A stretch of 28,587 bases of DNA from DTU032 sp964346175 (GCA_964346175.1 CAYFTG010000015.1:1-28587); one strand, 5' to 3'. Positions 13,678 to 22,611 are shown, numbered from the stretch's first letter. Notes: generated by a model from the letters alone, not told the origin. Program-made: numbers and translations.

Positions 13678-15834
13678 TTAGCCTTGCTTGGCTTGTGCTT
13701 GGGCTGGCCGAGGCACGGAGGCTGTGGCAGTTAAATCTCTTATGCGGAAGATACGGAAGCAGTTCAGGATAACCAAGAGGGTTACGCCCACATCGGCGAA
13801 AACCGCTAACCACATCGGCATGTAACCGATTGTTGCTAAGAGGAGGAAGAGGAATTTCACTCCCAGTGCGAAGACGATGTTCTGACGTGCGATGCGCATG
13901 GTTTTTTTCGAAATCTTCAAACCCTTGAGCAAGGCGGACAGCTTATCTTGCATGAGTACGACATCGGCTGCTTCGATAGCAGCATCGCTGCCTAAGCCGC
14001 CCATGGCTACGCCTACGTCTGCGATCATAAGAACCGGAGCATCGTTAATTCCATCACCGACAAAGCCGCTACTGCCGCTCGTCTCTTCAGTTTGAGCTTT
14101 TTCCATCCATGCTACTTTGTCTTGAGGGAGCAAAGAGGCATGTACTTCTGCGATGCCGGCTTCCTTCGCTACTTCGCGGGCGAAGACCTCGTTATCTCCA
14201 CTGAGTATCGCGATCCGCTCCACGCCCTCTTGTCGCAGTGCGGTAATGGTGTGTGGGGCTTCATCCTTTAACTCGTCGCGGATGACGATATGTCCCAGAT
14301 AGCGGACGTTCTCTGCTTCCGCTGTAGGTTCGCTGCTCATTTCTTCATAGGAGCGTGTATCCCTATAGGCGGGAGTGATAGCGACATGGCTCATCGTCCA
14401 AGCTTGACCTTCGCAGCCATCGGCGACAGCACTTTCGTGCAGCCCCAGCATTTTCATCAAAGCGGCATTGCCGAGGTAGACGGTGGCGGGGAAGTCAACG
14501 GGTAGATTCAAACTGTTGCTGTTTTCGATTACACCGCGAATGCCGTGACCGGGCAGGGCGACGATGTCGGAGAGACCTTCGGTAGATATCGTAAAACCGA
14601 GCTCTTTTGCGTGTTGAATGATGCTTTGGGCAATCGGATGCGTAAAACTCTGCTCCAACGTTGCCGCTAGAGCCACAAAACGTTCTTCATTAACGCCTGT
14701 CTCAGCATGAGTGGCGATGACGCTGAATTCTCCTTTGGTCAGAGTGCCGGTCTTGTCAAAGGCCAAAGTCTTCAAGCGAGAAAGGTTTTCCAGATCGGTG
14801 CCACCTCTGATGAGAACTCCGTGGCGCGACGCCATGCCGAGACCCGAGACGAACGTGAGAGGGACCGAGATGACAAAGGCGCAAGGGCAGGAGACTACAA
14901 GGAAAGTCAGTCCGCGGTATATCCAAGTGGAGAAATCTTGGCCACTGAGGAGCAGAGGCGGAAGGACGGACACCACTAGCGCCAAGATCACGACGATCGG
15001 TGTATAGATGCGCGAAAAGCGCCTGACCAATGTTTCTGACCTGGCTTTACGCTGCGAGGCTTCTTCTACCATTGCCATAACGCGGCTGGCTGTGGATTCT
15101 GCGTAGATAGTTTCAGCTCTCATGCGCAGCAGACCGTCACCGTTGACGCTGCCACTGAGAATTTTCGTGCCTGCGGCAGCCTCAAGCGGCAAAGCTTCAC
15201 CGGTGATGGCAGCCGTATTGAGAGTGCTCCTACCGCTGAGGACGATTCCGTCGGTCGGGATGAGATCTCCCGCCTGAATTTCGAGCACGTCACCGATTGC
15301 AATCTGTGCAGGGTCAATGCGCTTAACACCCTCATCAGTGACGAGGTTGGCATAGGGGGCGGCGATGTCTAAGAGGTCCGAAATTGATTTTTGCGATCGG
15401 CCGACAGCGAAGTCTTCGAGACGTTGCCCGATTTGATACAAAATCATAACTAGGGCGGCCTCCGGATATTCACCTAGGATGACTGCGCCTACGGTTGCGA
15501 CAGTCATGAGGAACTGCTCATCGAGGATAAAGCCGGAGAATAGCTTCTTCACAGCGCTGATCATAACTTCATAGCCGGCAAGGAGCCAAGCGAAAATCAT
15601 CAAGGCGATGGAGATTGTGTCTTGGGCGAAAATATGCTTAAGCAAGAGGCCAGCTATGAAGGAGGCTATGGAAATAAAGAGAAGCACAAGCTTTGTGTTT
15701 GCTTGGCGCTCAGTTTTCGGTGGGGAGTCGTGGCAACAGCCGCAGGAAGAAATGCCTCCCTGAGCATCGTTAGCGCAAGAAATGTCGATTTCGTGCTTTT
15801 CATGGTTTTCGTGAATTACATTATTGTTTTGCAT
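13678..15834 (-). CDS. cadA: P1B-type heavy-metal (Zn/Cd/Pb) exporting ATPase, CadA/ZntA-like
   Basis: A 718-residue membrane pump that exports soft divalent metals using ATP. Domains in order: a short His/Cys-rich tail (1-40, with H8, H11, H14, C20 and a SCGCCH cluster at 30-35) in place of a full HMA domain; membrane helices from about 47; actuator with TGEALP (211-216); the CPC metal site (316-318); phosphorylation motif DKTGTLT (360-366); the HP motif of P1B pumps (SFTHPIAQS); and the hinge GDGINDAP. CPC plus the HP motif fit the Zn/Cd/Pb group rather than Co or alkali pumps, and the paired CadC-like repressor agrees. It begins 30 bases after the repressor stop, so both share a transcript. 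Confidence 0.93.
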   Translation of the reverse strand: MQNNNVIHENHEKHEIDISCANDAQGGISSCGCCHDSPPKTERQANTKLVLLFISIASFIAGLLLKHIFAQDTISIALMIFAWLLAGYEVMISAVKKLFSGFILDEQFLMTVATVGAVILGEYPEAALVMILYQIGQRLEDFAVGRSQKSISDLLDIAAPYANLVTDEGVKRIDPAQIAIGDVLEIQAGDLIPTDGIVLSGRSTLNTAAITGEALPLEAAAGTKILSGSVNGDGLLRMRAETIYAESTASRVMAMVEEASQRKARSETLVRRFSRIYTPIVVILALVVSVLPPLLLSGQDFSTWIYRGLTFLVVSCPCAFVISVPLTFVSGLGMASRHGVLIRGGTDLENLSRLKTLAFDKTGTLTKGEFSVIATHAETGVNEERFVALAATLEQSFTHPIAQSIIQHAKELGFTISTEGLSDIVALPGHGIRGVIENSNSLNLPVDFPATVYLGNAALMKMLGLHESAVADGCEGQAWTMSHVAITPAYRDTRSYEEMSSEPTAEAENVRYLGHIVIRDELKDEAPHTITALRQEGVERIAILSGDNEVFAREVAKEAGIAEVHASLLPQDKVAWMEKAQTEETSGSSGFVGDGINDAPVLMIADVGVAMGGLGSDAAIEAADVVLMQDKLSALLKGLKISKKTMRIARQNIVFALGVKFLFLLLATIGYMPMWLAVFADVGVTLLVILNCFRIFRIRDLTATASVPRPAQAQAKQG

Positions 15835-15864
15835 TAATTATTTCTGCTCCTGAAGGAAGTAAGA

Positions 15865-16203
15865 TTATTCATTGATGTGCTCTTTGCCGACATCGTAAAG
15901 GACTACTACGTGATCGTCTGAGAGGCTGTAATAGATGTATTTTCCATCTCGACGAGATTTAACAAGGTTGTTATGGCGGAGGATGCGCAATTGATGAGAT
16001 ATGGCTGAATCGGAGAGGGAAAGTAATTCAGCCAAGTCGCTGACACAAAGTTCATTCAAGCGCAAAGCTGCAATTATTTGAACACGTGTGCTGTCGCCCA
16101 TAACGGAAAACAAATCTGCCAATCGCGACATCTCTTCATCGTGAGGCATTTCTTCTCTGATCGCTGATAAGTCACAGCGGCAGTCGGTCTCTTCTTGTGT
16201 CAT
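15865..16203 (-). CDS. ArsR/SmtB-family metal-responsive repressor (CadC/CzrA-like)
   Basis: A 112-residue winged-helix repressor expected to leave DNA when Zn or Cd binds. The recognition helix is around SDSAISHQLRILRHNNLV (64-81). The C-terminal alpha5 zinc site is complete: Asp96, His98, His109 and Glu112 with the spacing of CadC/SmtB. The alpha3N cadmium site is altered: Cys53 (ELCVSDLA) is kept, but the second Cys of CadC is Ser55, while the N-terminus offers Cys8 and Cys10. The start at 16203 is chosen because AAGGAGG lies eight bases upstream. An in-frame ATG at 16257 falls inside the operator and near the predicted transcription start, so it is rejected. It is the first gene of the cad operon. 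Confidence 0.92.
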   Translation of the reverse strand: MTQEETDCRCDLSAIREEMPHDEEMSRLADLFSVMGDSTRVQIIAALRLNELCVSDLAELLSLSDSAISHQLRILRHNNLVKSRRDGKYIYYSLSDDHVVVLYDVGKEHINE

Positions 16204-16235
16204 TCTGATCCTCCTTTTTGGATTGCTGCTAAAAA

Positions 16236-16271
16236 TATCATTTCGATACTTGCTCAAGTGTTAAATTGATA
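16236..16271. promoter_or_regulatory. Candidate operator for the ArsR/SmtB repressor
   Basis: Imperfect palindrome with 16-base arms TATCATTTCGATACTT (16236-16251) and AAGTGTTAAATTGATA (16256-16271), 12 of 16 positions symmetric, spacer GCTC. It overlaps the minus-strand -10 box and the expected transcription start, the classic position for autorepression. Confidence 0.65.
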
Positions 16272-16297
16272 ATACGCAATATCGCCCCTTATGTCAA
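16269..16297 (-). promoter_or_regulatory. Consensus sigma-A promoter of the cad operon
   Basis: On the minus strand TTGACA (16292-16297) and TATTAT (16269-16274) are separated by exactly 17 bases. A full-consensus -35 and 5/6 -10 suggest a strong promoter held down by the repressor. Confidence 0.82.
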
Positions 16298-16320
16298 GAA
16301 GATTGACGGCACAAATGTGC

Positions 16321-16349
16321 TTGACGCTCAATTCAGGAGAAACTATACT
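16321..16349 (+). promoter_or_regulatory. Sigma-A promoter of the cobalamin operon
   Basis: TTGACG (16321-16326) and TATACT (16344-16349) with a 17-base spacer, diverging from the cad promoter and 53 bases upstream of the aptamer. A perfect palindrome GCACAAATGTGC (16309-16320) abuts the -35 box. Confidence 0.78.
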
Positions 16350-16401
16350 TTAGCCACAAAGTCAATTTTCGTGCCAGGCACGATTCTTGACCACATAGAG
16401 T

Positions 16402-16565
16402 ACAGATGATAATGAAAATTATCTGGGAAACAGGTGTGAATCCTGTGCGGTGCCGCCGCTGTAAGCGATTTGATTAACTCCAGGCTCAGGCCAGCCACTG
16501 ACAATTTGTTGGGAAGGTGGAGTTAATGGTTTTAGACCGAGTCGTAAGCCAGAAGACCGATCTGT
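16402..16565 (+). ncRNA. Cobalamin (adenosylcobalamin-type) riboswitch aptamer
   Basis: The conserved core is recognisable: GGGAAACAGGTG then GAATCCTG (about 16425-16445), GCCGCCGCTGTAA (16452-16464), a long variable arm closed by AACTCC/GGAGTT, and the B12 box GTAAGCCAGAAGACC (16543-16557). Closing helix P1 can form between ACAGAT (16402-16407) and ATCTGT (16560-16565). It precedes a terminator hairpin and a lipoprotein/ECF transporter operon, so bound cobalamin should lower expression of B12 uptake genes. Confidence 0.93.
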
Positions 16566-16624
16566 TTACTCCTACAGAAGGACACAACGGAACATTGTTT
16601 CCCCTGAGCATAGATGATATGTAT

Positions 16625-16660
16625 AAACGGCTACAAATCTAGGATTTGTAGCCGTTTTCT
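16625..16660 (+). terminator. Riboswitch expression-platform terminator
   Basis: Perfect 15-bp stem AAACGGCTACAAATC (16625-16639) / GATTTGTAGCCGTTT (16643-16657), three-base loop, then TTTTCT. It stands between the aptamer and the first gene, which points to transcriptional attenuation. Confidence 0.88.
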
Positions 16661-16714
16661 AATTTCTCAGGAGATAAAAGGAGACAAAAACTCATTATTT
16701 CGGAGGAGGAATTA

Positions 16715-18568
16715 ATGAAGAACAATTGGAGAAAGCATCTTGCTTTCATCATCGCTTTTATTCTAATTCTGGCCAGCGTGCTACAAGCCTGCGCGCCGGC
16801 ACAGACAGACCCTGACGGCAGCCAAACCGCGTCAGATCCCACGGTGGTGTCAACCTTGCCTTCTCAGCCTGCGGCAGAGACAGAAGGCAGCGAAGAACCT
16901 GATGGCGTGGAAGCAATTACTGGCAGATTTGTTTTAGCGGGAATCGCCGAAGATGCGAGCGCAGAGAACCCGTATCAGATCTGGCTGGATCTGCCCTTTT
17001 CTGCCGAAGAGGGCACTGATGCCTGGAGCCTGACCAAGGAGATTCTCGAAGAAAACGACTATGCTTTTGTCGAATCTGAATGGGGCAATCATATCCAAAA
17101 GCTGACTCCACCCACAGATTCAGGACAAGTCGAGGCCGAAGCGGCCGTGACGAGTGGCCCCGATTCAAGTTGGATGTGGTCCTATAACGACAATGTCGAT
17201 CAGCCTGCCCATGAATATCTGCTTCAAAACGGTGACGTGATTCGCTGGTATTTCACGAATAACTGGGCTGATGACTACACGGGCCATCCCGAAACCTATT
17301 TTGACGCCGAAGGCAATTCTGTACAGGTCGAAGCTGATGCGGAAAGGCCTTCCGACTGGACAGCTTGGTGGTCAGCTTTTGCTTCTTCTATGGAGCACAA
17401 CAACTTCAAGGAAATCGAACTCAGCCTCTCAGGCTTTGAGAGCGAAGAACTCTTTACACTCACACAGGAAGACGGAGACTGGTTCGATAGCTACTCAGAT
17501 CCGCTGCAGGTAGAAGAGTGGATTTATCTGGCCTATTCCGACATTCTCTATAAAATCAATCAGGACGGAAGCATCGCAGATTCAGCTCCCTTGCAATTTC
17601 CGATCGATTCCAGCTCGCGCATAGCTTATGCAGAGGGCCTCATCTTAGTTCCCATGAAATACGGCAAAGTCCAAGCTCTGACTGCAGACAATTTGACTAC
17701 TGTCTGGATTGCAGAAGCAGCCACCCAGATACTAGTGGAAGCTGAAGACAGCCCCGGCAGCAAAGTGCCACATTATCAGCAATCACTTAGCTCTCTGACT
17801 GTTGCGGACGGCCTTGTCTACCAAGCTCTCTGCACTGTCGGTTGGAGTGAACGCTCTTTTGGCGGCACCTTCCGTGCGCTGGACTTAAATGACGGTAGCG
17901 TTGTCTGGGAGTATAGTTCAGATGAGTCAGGATTTTATTGGACCGGTGGCGCTATCCATGAAGATACAATTTACGTCGGTAACGACAGCGGCGAAATTGT
18001 TGCCTTTGATCGCTTGAGCGGAGAAGTCGTTGAACAAAGCAGCTTGCCCTCGGTAGATGGCCAGCCAGCTGCCATCCGATCCAATATTGTGCTTCAGGAC
18101 GACTTCCTCTTCTTTGTCTCCAAGGACGACGGCAGCCTCAATCGTATAGAAATCAAAGACGGCGAATTGGGCAAGCTCGAGCGTGTGCAATTCAGCGACA
18201 GCAGTACGGCCTCGCCCACTATTCACGACGGCAAGGTTTATGTTGCCGGAAATAACAGCTTAGCTATCATCGATGCCGAGAGCATGCAGATCGAAAAAAC
18301 TTTCGAGATCGAAGGTTACATCCAGTCCACACCGCTCGTGCTCGAAGACGGCAGCGGGCGCACATTTGTCTATTTCACGATCAATAACGAAACAGGTGGT
18401 ATCTACGGCGTCGCCACGGACAGTGACACAGTTCACACGGTTTTTACGCCTCACGAATCGCAGCAGAACTACTGTATGGCGACTGTGTCGGTCTCTCCCG
18501 AAGGGACGCTTTACTACACGAATGATTCCCATACCTTCTTTGCGGTGCAATTGCTGGGGCTTGATTAA
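16715..18568 (+). CDS. Lipoprotein with DUF4430 (transcobalamin-like) domain and beta-propeller
   Basis: A 617-residue exported lipoprotein (signal peptide, Cys26 in LQACAP, then an acidic spacer to about 65). Residues about 70-185 look like a DUF4430 domain: SSWMWSYNDN (151-160) and EYLLQNGDVIRWYF (167-180) match its core. DUF4430 is related to the C-terminal beta domain of transcobalamin and intrinsic factor. Residues about 250-617 form repeated blades of a PQQ-like beta-propeller, with recurrent patterns such as LVYQALC, GGTFRALDLNDGSVVWEY, DTIYVGNDSGEIVAFDRLSGEVV and GKVYVAGNNSLAIIDAES. GGAGGAGG lies upstream. It is the first gene after the cobalamin riboswitch, so a role in binding or presenting corrinoids at the cell surface is inferred. 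Confidence 0.85.
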   Translation: MKNNWRKHLAFIIAFILILASVLQACAPAQTDPDGSQTASDPTVVSTLPSQPAAETEGSEEPDGVEAITGRFVLAGIAEDASAENPYQIWLDLPFSAEEGTDAWSLTKEILEENDYAFVESEWGNHIQKLTPPTDSGQVEAEAAVTSGPDSSWMWSYNDNVDQPAHEYLLQNGDVIRWYFTNNWADDYTGHPETYFDAEGNSVQVEADAERPSDWTAWWSAFASSMEHNNFKEIELSLSGFESEELFTLTQEDGDWFDSYSDPLQVEEWIYLAYSDILYKINQDGSIADSAPLQFPIDSSSRIAYAEGLILVPMKYGKVQALTADNLTTVWIAEAATQILVEAEDSPGSKVPHYQQSLSSLTVADGLVYQALCTVGWSERSFGGTFRALDLNDGSVVWEYSSDESGFYWTGGAIHEDTIYVGNDSGEIVAFDRLSGEVVEQSSLPSVDGQPAAIRSNIVLQDDFLFFVSKDDGSLNRIEIKDGELGKLERVQFSDSSTASPTIHDGKVYVAGNNSLAIIDAESMQIEKTFEIEGYIQSTPLVLEDGSGRTFVYFTINNETGGIYGVATDSDTVHTVFTPHESQQNYCMATVSVSPEGTLYYTNDSHTFFAVQLLGLD

Positions 18569-18579
18569 GGAATGATTTT

Positions 18580-19065
18580 ATGTCGGGAAAGATAAGGAAA
18601 AAAGAGAAGCAGCGTTTCGACCTCCGCCTTCTGACGCTGCTTTTAGTACTGCTCCTTCTGCTAGCAACTGCTTGCCAGAGCCAGGAGGAGGCAATCCCGG
18701 AGGGCAGTATCGAGGTTTTCTTGTCCGTTGACTGCAGCAATGCAGTAGCGGCGGGGGTTCCCGGCGCAGATGCTTACGAGCCGGATGGAGCCGTTTTGAC
18801 TAAGGCGAATATCCTCGTAGCCGAGGAAAGTTCCGTGCTGGATACACTCCAAGCGAGTGATTTGATCATCAACACCAGTACAGCTGTCTTTGGCGTTTAT
18901 GTAAAAAGTATCCAAGGAATCAGTGAAGGCAAAGGGGGCTGGATTTTTTCCATAAATGGAGAATTCCCCCATACTTCAGCTACTAATGTGCCGGTGAAAG
19001 CAGGTGACGACGTAGCCTTTTACTACACCGTGACTCCGGGCGATGTCCCCAGCTCACCCTATTAG
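18580..19065 (+). CDS. DUF4430 (transcobalamin-like) lipoprotein
   Basis: A 161-residue lipoprotein with lipobox ATAC (Cys32) and essentially one DUF4430 domain. The strand IEVFLSVDCSNAV (44-56), the middle VLDTLQASDL, and GGWIFSINGEFP followed by VPVKAGDDVAFYYTV (119-151) follow the family pattern closely. Homologous folds cap cobalamin in animal transport proteins. It begins 11 bases after the previous gene and 34 bases before the ECF fusion, under the same riboswitch. It is a plausible substrate-capture partner of the ECF transporter. B12 binding has not been shown by the sequence itself. Confidence 0.87.
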   Translation: MSGKIRKKEKQRFDLRLLTLLLVLLLLLATACQSQEEAIPEGSIEVFLSVDCSNAVAAGVPGADAYEPDGAVLTKANILVAEESSVLDTLQASDLIINTSTAVFGVYVKSIQGISEGKGGWIFSINGEFPHTSATNVPVKAGDDVAFYYTVTPGDVPSSPY

Positions 19066-19099
19066 AGCTTGCTAGGATAGCGGCTAGAACGAAAGATAT

Positions 19100-21741
19100 A
19101 TGCAGACAGGGAAACGGAAAAACATTAATTTGCGGGCGATACATCCCGCGCTGTTGATTCTCTATTTTTTCTCGGCCATAGTCTTTTCTATGCTGACGCT
19201 TAACCCTTCCTATCTTCTGATATCCTTCATTGCGGCGCTGAGCCTGAATTTCTATCTGGAGGGAGCAGGGAAAACACTGCGCTTTCTCCGCTATTTCGTG
19301 CCGGTGCACTTGCTCTTGGTGCTAGCCAATGCACTCTTCAGCGGCAATGGGCTTAGCGTAATCTTTTATTTGGGAGGGCGCCCGGTAACGCTGGAGAGCA
19401 TTGTCTTCGGATTCGCAGCCGGCTTGATGCTGCTGACAATTCTGCTCTGGTTTCGCGCCTATCAGGAAGTCTCCAGCTCGGATCAAATAATTGCCATGGG
19501 CGGGAAGCGCTTTCCTCATACCAGCTTGCTACTGGGCATGATACTACGCTATGTGCCGGACACCCTCAAGCACGGTCAGAAAGTAAAGCTGAGTCAGAAC
19601 GCACTCATCGGAGAAGAGAAGCTTCCGCGGAAGGAAAGGCTCGCTTTTTACACGAGGATGTCTACGGTCCTCATGAGCTGGAGCATGGAAAATGCGCTAG
19701 ATACAAGTATCGCCATGCGCGCGAAAGGCTTCCCCTCAGAATACCGCAGCAGCTATAAGCGCGAACGCTTCAGTAGCTATGACGCAGTCGAGGTAGCTTT
19801 TCTCCTACTCATGATTATTCTGCAAATAGTAGGCTACGCTAGGGGCTTATCTGCGTTTCAATATTATCCAACTTTGAGCTGGCAGACGGAGATGAGCGGC
19901 GAGCTGATAGTGGTTTTAGCTCTGTATGCACTTTTTTTGTTCTTCCCCTTTTATCTGGAGCTGGCTGACTGGTGGAGCCTCAAAAAGATCAGGCGAGTCG
20001 AAGAGCAATTTAGCAACGAGCGCGTGAACCCTTGGCAGGCGCAAGAGAGTGGAGAAAGTTTTCAGGAGAAAGAGAAAATTGTGAAAAAGAAGGAAAATGC
20101 ACAGAGGATTGTCCCGCGAAGCGAATATCAAAGCGATCGCTACGACTCGGCTTTCGCTGTTGAACTTAAGGATCTGTCTTTTACTTATCCGAACTCCGGG
20201 CAGAAAGCCTTGGACGATCTTTCTTTGCGCTTTGAGCGCGGGAGTCTTACCCTCCTGACCGGAGCATCCGGCAGCGGCAAAACGACCCTACTGCGAGTGC
20301 TTGCTCCTGTTTTGACACCGGCGGGCGAGCTGAGAGGTAGCAGAATTCTCTACGGGGAAGAGGCTGCGAGCTATGAAAGCGCTGAAAAAACCGTACAAAT
20401 AGGTTTTGTGCAGCAAAATCCGGATAATCAGATTATCCTCGATAGCGTTTGGCACGAGCTGGCCTTTGGGCTGGAGAATAAAGGATTGTCTCAACAGGAC
20501 ATCGCAAGGCGCCTAGCTGAAACCTCCACCTTTTTCGGTATCAGCGATTGGATGGAGCGCAAGGTGTCCGAATTATCAGGCGGCGAAAAGCAGATCCTCA
20601 ATCTCGCATCCAGTCTCGTGATGCAACCGGACTTGTTACTACTGGATGAACCGATTGCCCAGCTAGATCCAATCTCTCGCAAGCGCTTTCTCTCCTTGCT
20701 GGGACGTGTCCATGATGAAACAGGAACCACCATTGTTATCTCAGAGCATGTCATTGACGATATTTTGCCGCACGCAGACAGCGTCGTACAGCTGGAGGAA
20801 GGGGCCGTGAGTTTTTCCGGCGGAGTCGAAGCCTATTTGAGACATTTGACAGCTACGGATGATAAATTCCAAATATCCATCCCCCTCTCAGCGCGCATGG
20901 TAGCGCAGAGCAAAGCGGGCGACGAAGACCAGGCGACACTTCCCCAGCCTCTGACGGTGCGTGCAGGCAGACAGTTTTTGCAAAAACATAAAGCCGAGCT
21001 AGCGGCGGCAAAACCCGACACACCTGCCCCTGCTGCTTCGCTCGATCTGACCCGACGCGCGAATGTCCTAGAGGCGCGCGACCTCTGGTTCCGTTACGAA
21101 AAGGATGCGCCTTTTGTCCTGCGCGGAGCCTCCCTGACGATAAAAGAGGGAGAGTTACATGCCCTATTGGGAGGCAATGGTTCTGGCAAGAGCACGCTGA
21201 TGTATATTCTAAGCCGCAGCTTGCCGGCCCTACGCGGTAAGATAGTCAGGGCACCAGATCAGGAAGTTGCCATGTTGAATCAGAATCCAATGTCAGTGTT
21301 TTCTCAGGACAGCGTTCGGGCTGAACTGATGGAGTTCCGCCAGCGCTTTTCCTACGATGAGAGCGATGTAAACTCCATTATGGACCGCTTCAATCTAAGT
21401 CATCTGGCCGAGCAACACCCTTATGATCTGTCCGGCGGTGAAATGCAGAAAACAGCCTTAGCCAAAGCACTTCTGACGAAGCCGGACTTGCTCCTGTTAG
21501 ACGAACCGGTCAAAGGTCTAGACCCCGTAGCCAGACGCGAGCTCTCGCAGATATTAGTCGAACTGAAGGAGAGCGGCATGGCGATGATTCTCATCACGCA
21601 CGATTTGGATTTCATTTCACTGCTGGCAGACCGCTGCTCCCTCATCTTCGACGGACGCGTGGAAGGAACAGCCGGCAGTAGAGAGTTTTTCGCGGACAAT
21701 GCCTATTTCACGACAACAGCTCGCCGCTTGAGCAAGGGCAT
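19100..21741 (+). CDS. Fused ECF transporter T-A-A protein (EcfT plus two EcfA ATPases), 3' end in gap
   Basis: At least 880 residues in one uninterrupted frame. Residues 1-305 are an EcfT/CbiQ-type membrane component with several hydrophobic helices and the coupling motif AMRAKGFP (about 212-219). A charged linker (305-350) leads to a first ATPase: Walker A GASGSGKTT (388-396), Q-loop QNPDNQI, LSGGEKQ, LLLLDEPIAQLDP and switch SEH. A second ATPase from about 655 has GGNGSGKST (691-699), NQNPMSVF, LSGGEMQ, LLLLDEPVKGLDP and THD. Both ATPases look fully active. Joining T to both A subunits is unusual, since they are normally two or three proteins. The end is lost in the assembly gap. The ribosome site before the ATG is weak, suggesting coupling to the gene ahead. 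Confidence 0.9.
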
Positions 21742-21841
21742 NNNNNNNNNNNNNNNNNNNNNNNNNNNNNNNNNNNNNNNNNNNNNNNNNNNNNNNNNNN
21801 NNNNNNNNNNNNNNNNNNNNNNNNNNNNNNNNNNNNNNNNN
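21742..21841. other. Assembly gap (100 N)
   Basis: Exactly 100 ambiguous bases inside the ECF transporter region. It separates the end of the second ATPase from the S component. The frame happens to stay open through the Ns, which says nothing about a real fusion. Confidence 0.98.
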
Positions 21842-22399
21842 CCCTTCTTTATCAGCTTTGAAAGGCGTAAGCTCGCCGTGCGCAATTTGCTCCCGATAGT
21901 GGTGATGACGGCCCTGGCAAGCGCCGGCCGCCTTCTCTTCGCTGCTGTCCCGGGCTTTAAACCTGTATTAGCGATCATCATAGTGAGCGCCATAACTTTC
22001 GGTCCCGCCAGCGGCTTTATGACGGGCGCCCTAACTGCCCTTGCCTCCAATCTCTTTTTTGGCCAAGGTCCTTGGACACCGTGGCAGATGTATGCTTTCG
22101 GACTGATCGGCTATCTCGCAGGACTGCTGCAGCAGAAAGCTGTATTCAAACGTCCGCTTCTTGTTTATATCTATGGCTTCATTTCCGCCTTTCTTTACGG
22201 CATCATCCTCGATACTTGGCACGTCATCAGCTTTTTGAAGCCGATCACTTGGCAAGGGGCAATACTCGTATACGGGCAAGGTGCTATCTTTAACTTCCTC
22301 TTAGCTGTGGCGACTGTGGTTTTTCTTATCCCGATCAGAGCACCATGGACTCGACAGCTAGAACGCATTAAGCAGAAATTCGGCCTTACTGCCGGCTGA
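21842..22399 (+). CDS. ECF transporter S component, CbrT-like (5' partial)
   Basis: 185 residues remain after the gap; the N-terminus is missing. The protein is mostly membrane helices and contains the stretch FFGQGPWTPWQMYAFGLIGYLAGLL, typical of ECF substrate-specific components annotated as cobalamin type (CbrT). The later segment VYIYGFISAFLYGIILD is also characteristic. The S component binds the vitamin in the membrane and docks on the T-A-A module. Its place at the end of a cobalamin-riboswitch operon strongly supports B12 or another corrinoid as cargo. Whether it is fused to the T-A-A protein or separate cannot be known because of the gap. Confidence 0.85.
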   Translation, partial: PFFISFERRKLAVRNLLPIVVMTALASAGRLLFAAVPGFKPVLAIIIVSAITFGPASGFMTGALTALASNLFFGQGPWTPWQMYAFGLIGYLAGLLQQKAVFKRPLLVYIYGFISAFLYGIILDTWHVISFLKPITWQGAILVYGQGAIFNFLLAVATVVFLIPIRAPWTRQLERIKQKFGLTAG

Positions 22400-22611
22400 T
22401 ATTTTCAACTCTTCTCCGCTCACGAATCCTAAATCAGGGAAGATCGACTCAGCTCATCCGGGAAAGAGCACATTTACTACACGCTTGTTTGGGCTAACGT
22501 GCTAAAATACTTGTGTATGCGTAATTAGCAACACAGTAGAACTGCTCGCACGTCTTGCTCTATAAATACGTGCGTGGAATAAAGGAACAATTGGAAGGAG
22601 ATATTGTCCTG

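Noticed and set aside
14707..15007. Plus-strand open frames inside the metal ATPase gene
   Set aside because: They are antisense to a well-supported P-type ATPase, lack ribosome sites and match no family.
16204..16257. A longer N-terminus for the ArsR-type repressor
   Set aside because: The upstream ATG lies in the operator near the predicted transcription start, and AAGGAGG clearly serves the ATG at 16203.
19100..22399. A single 1099-residue T-A-A-S fusion read through the N gap
   Set aside because: The frame passes through 100 placeholder Ns of unknown true length, so continuity is accidental. The S component is annotated as a separate partial gene.
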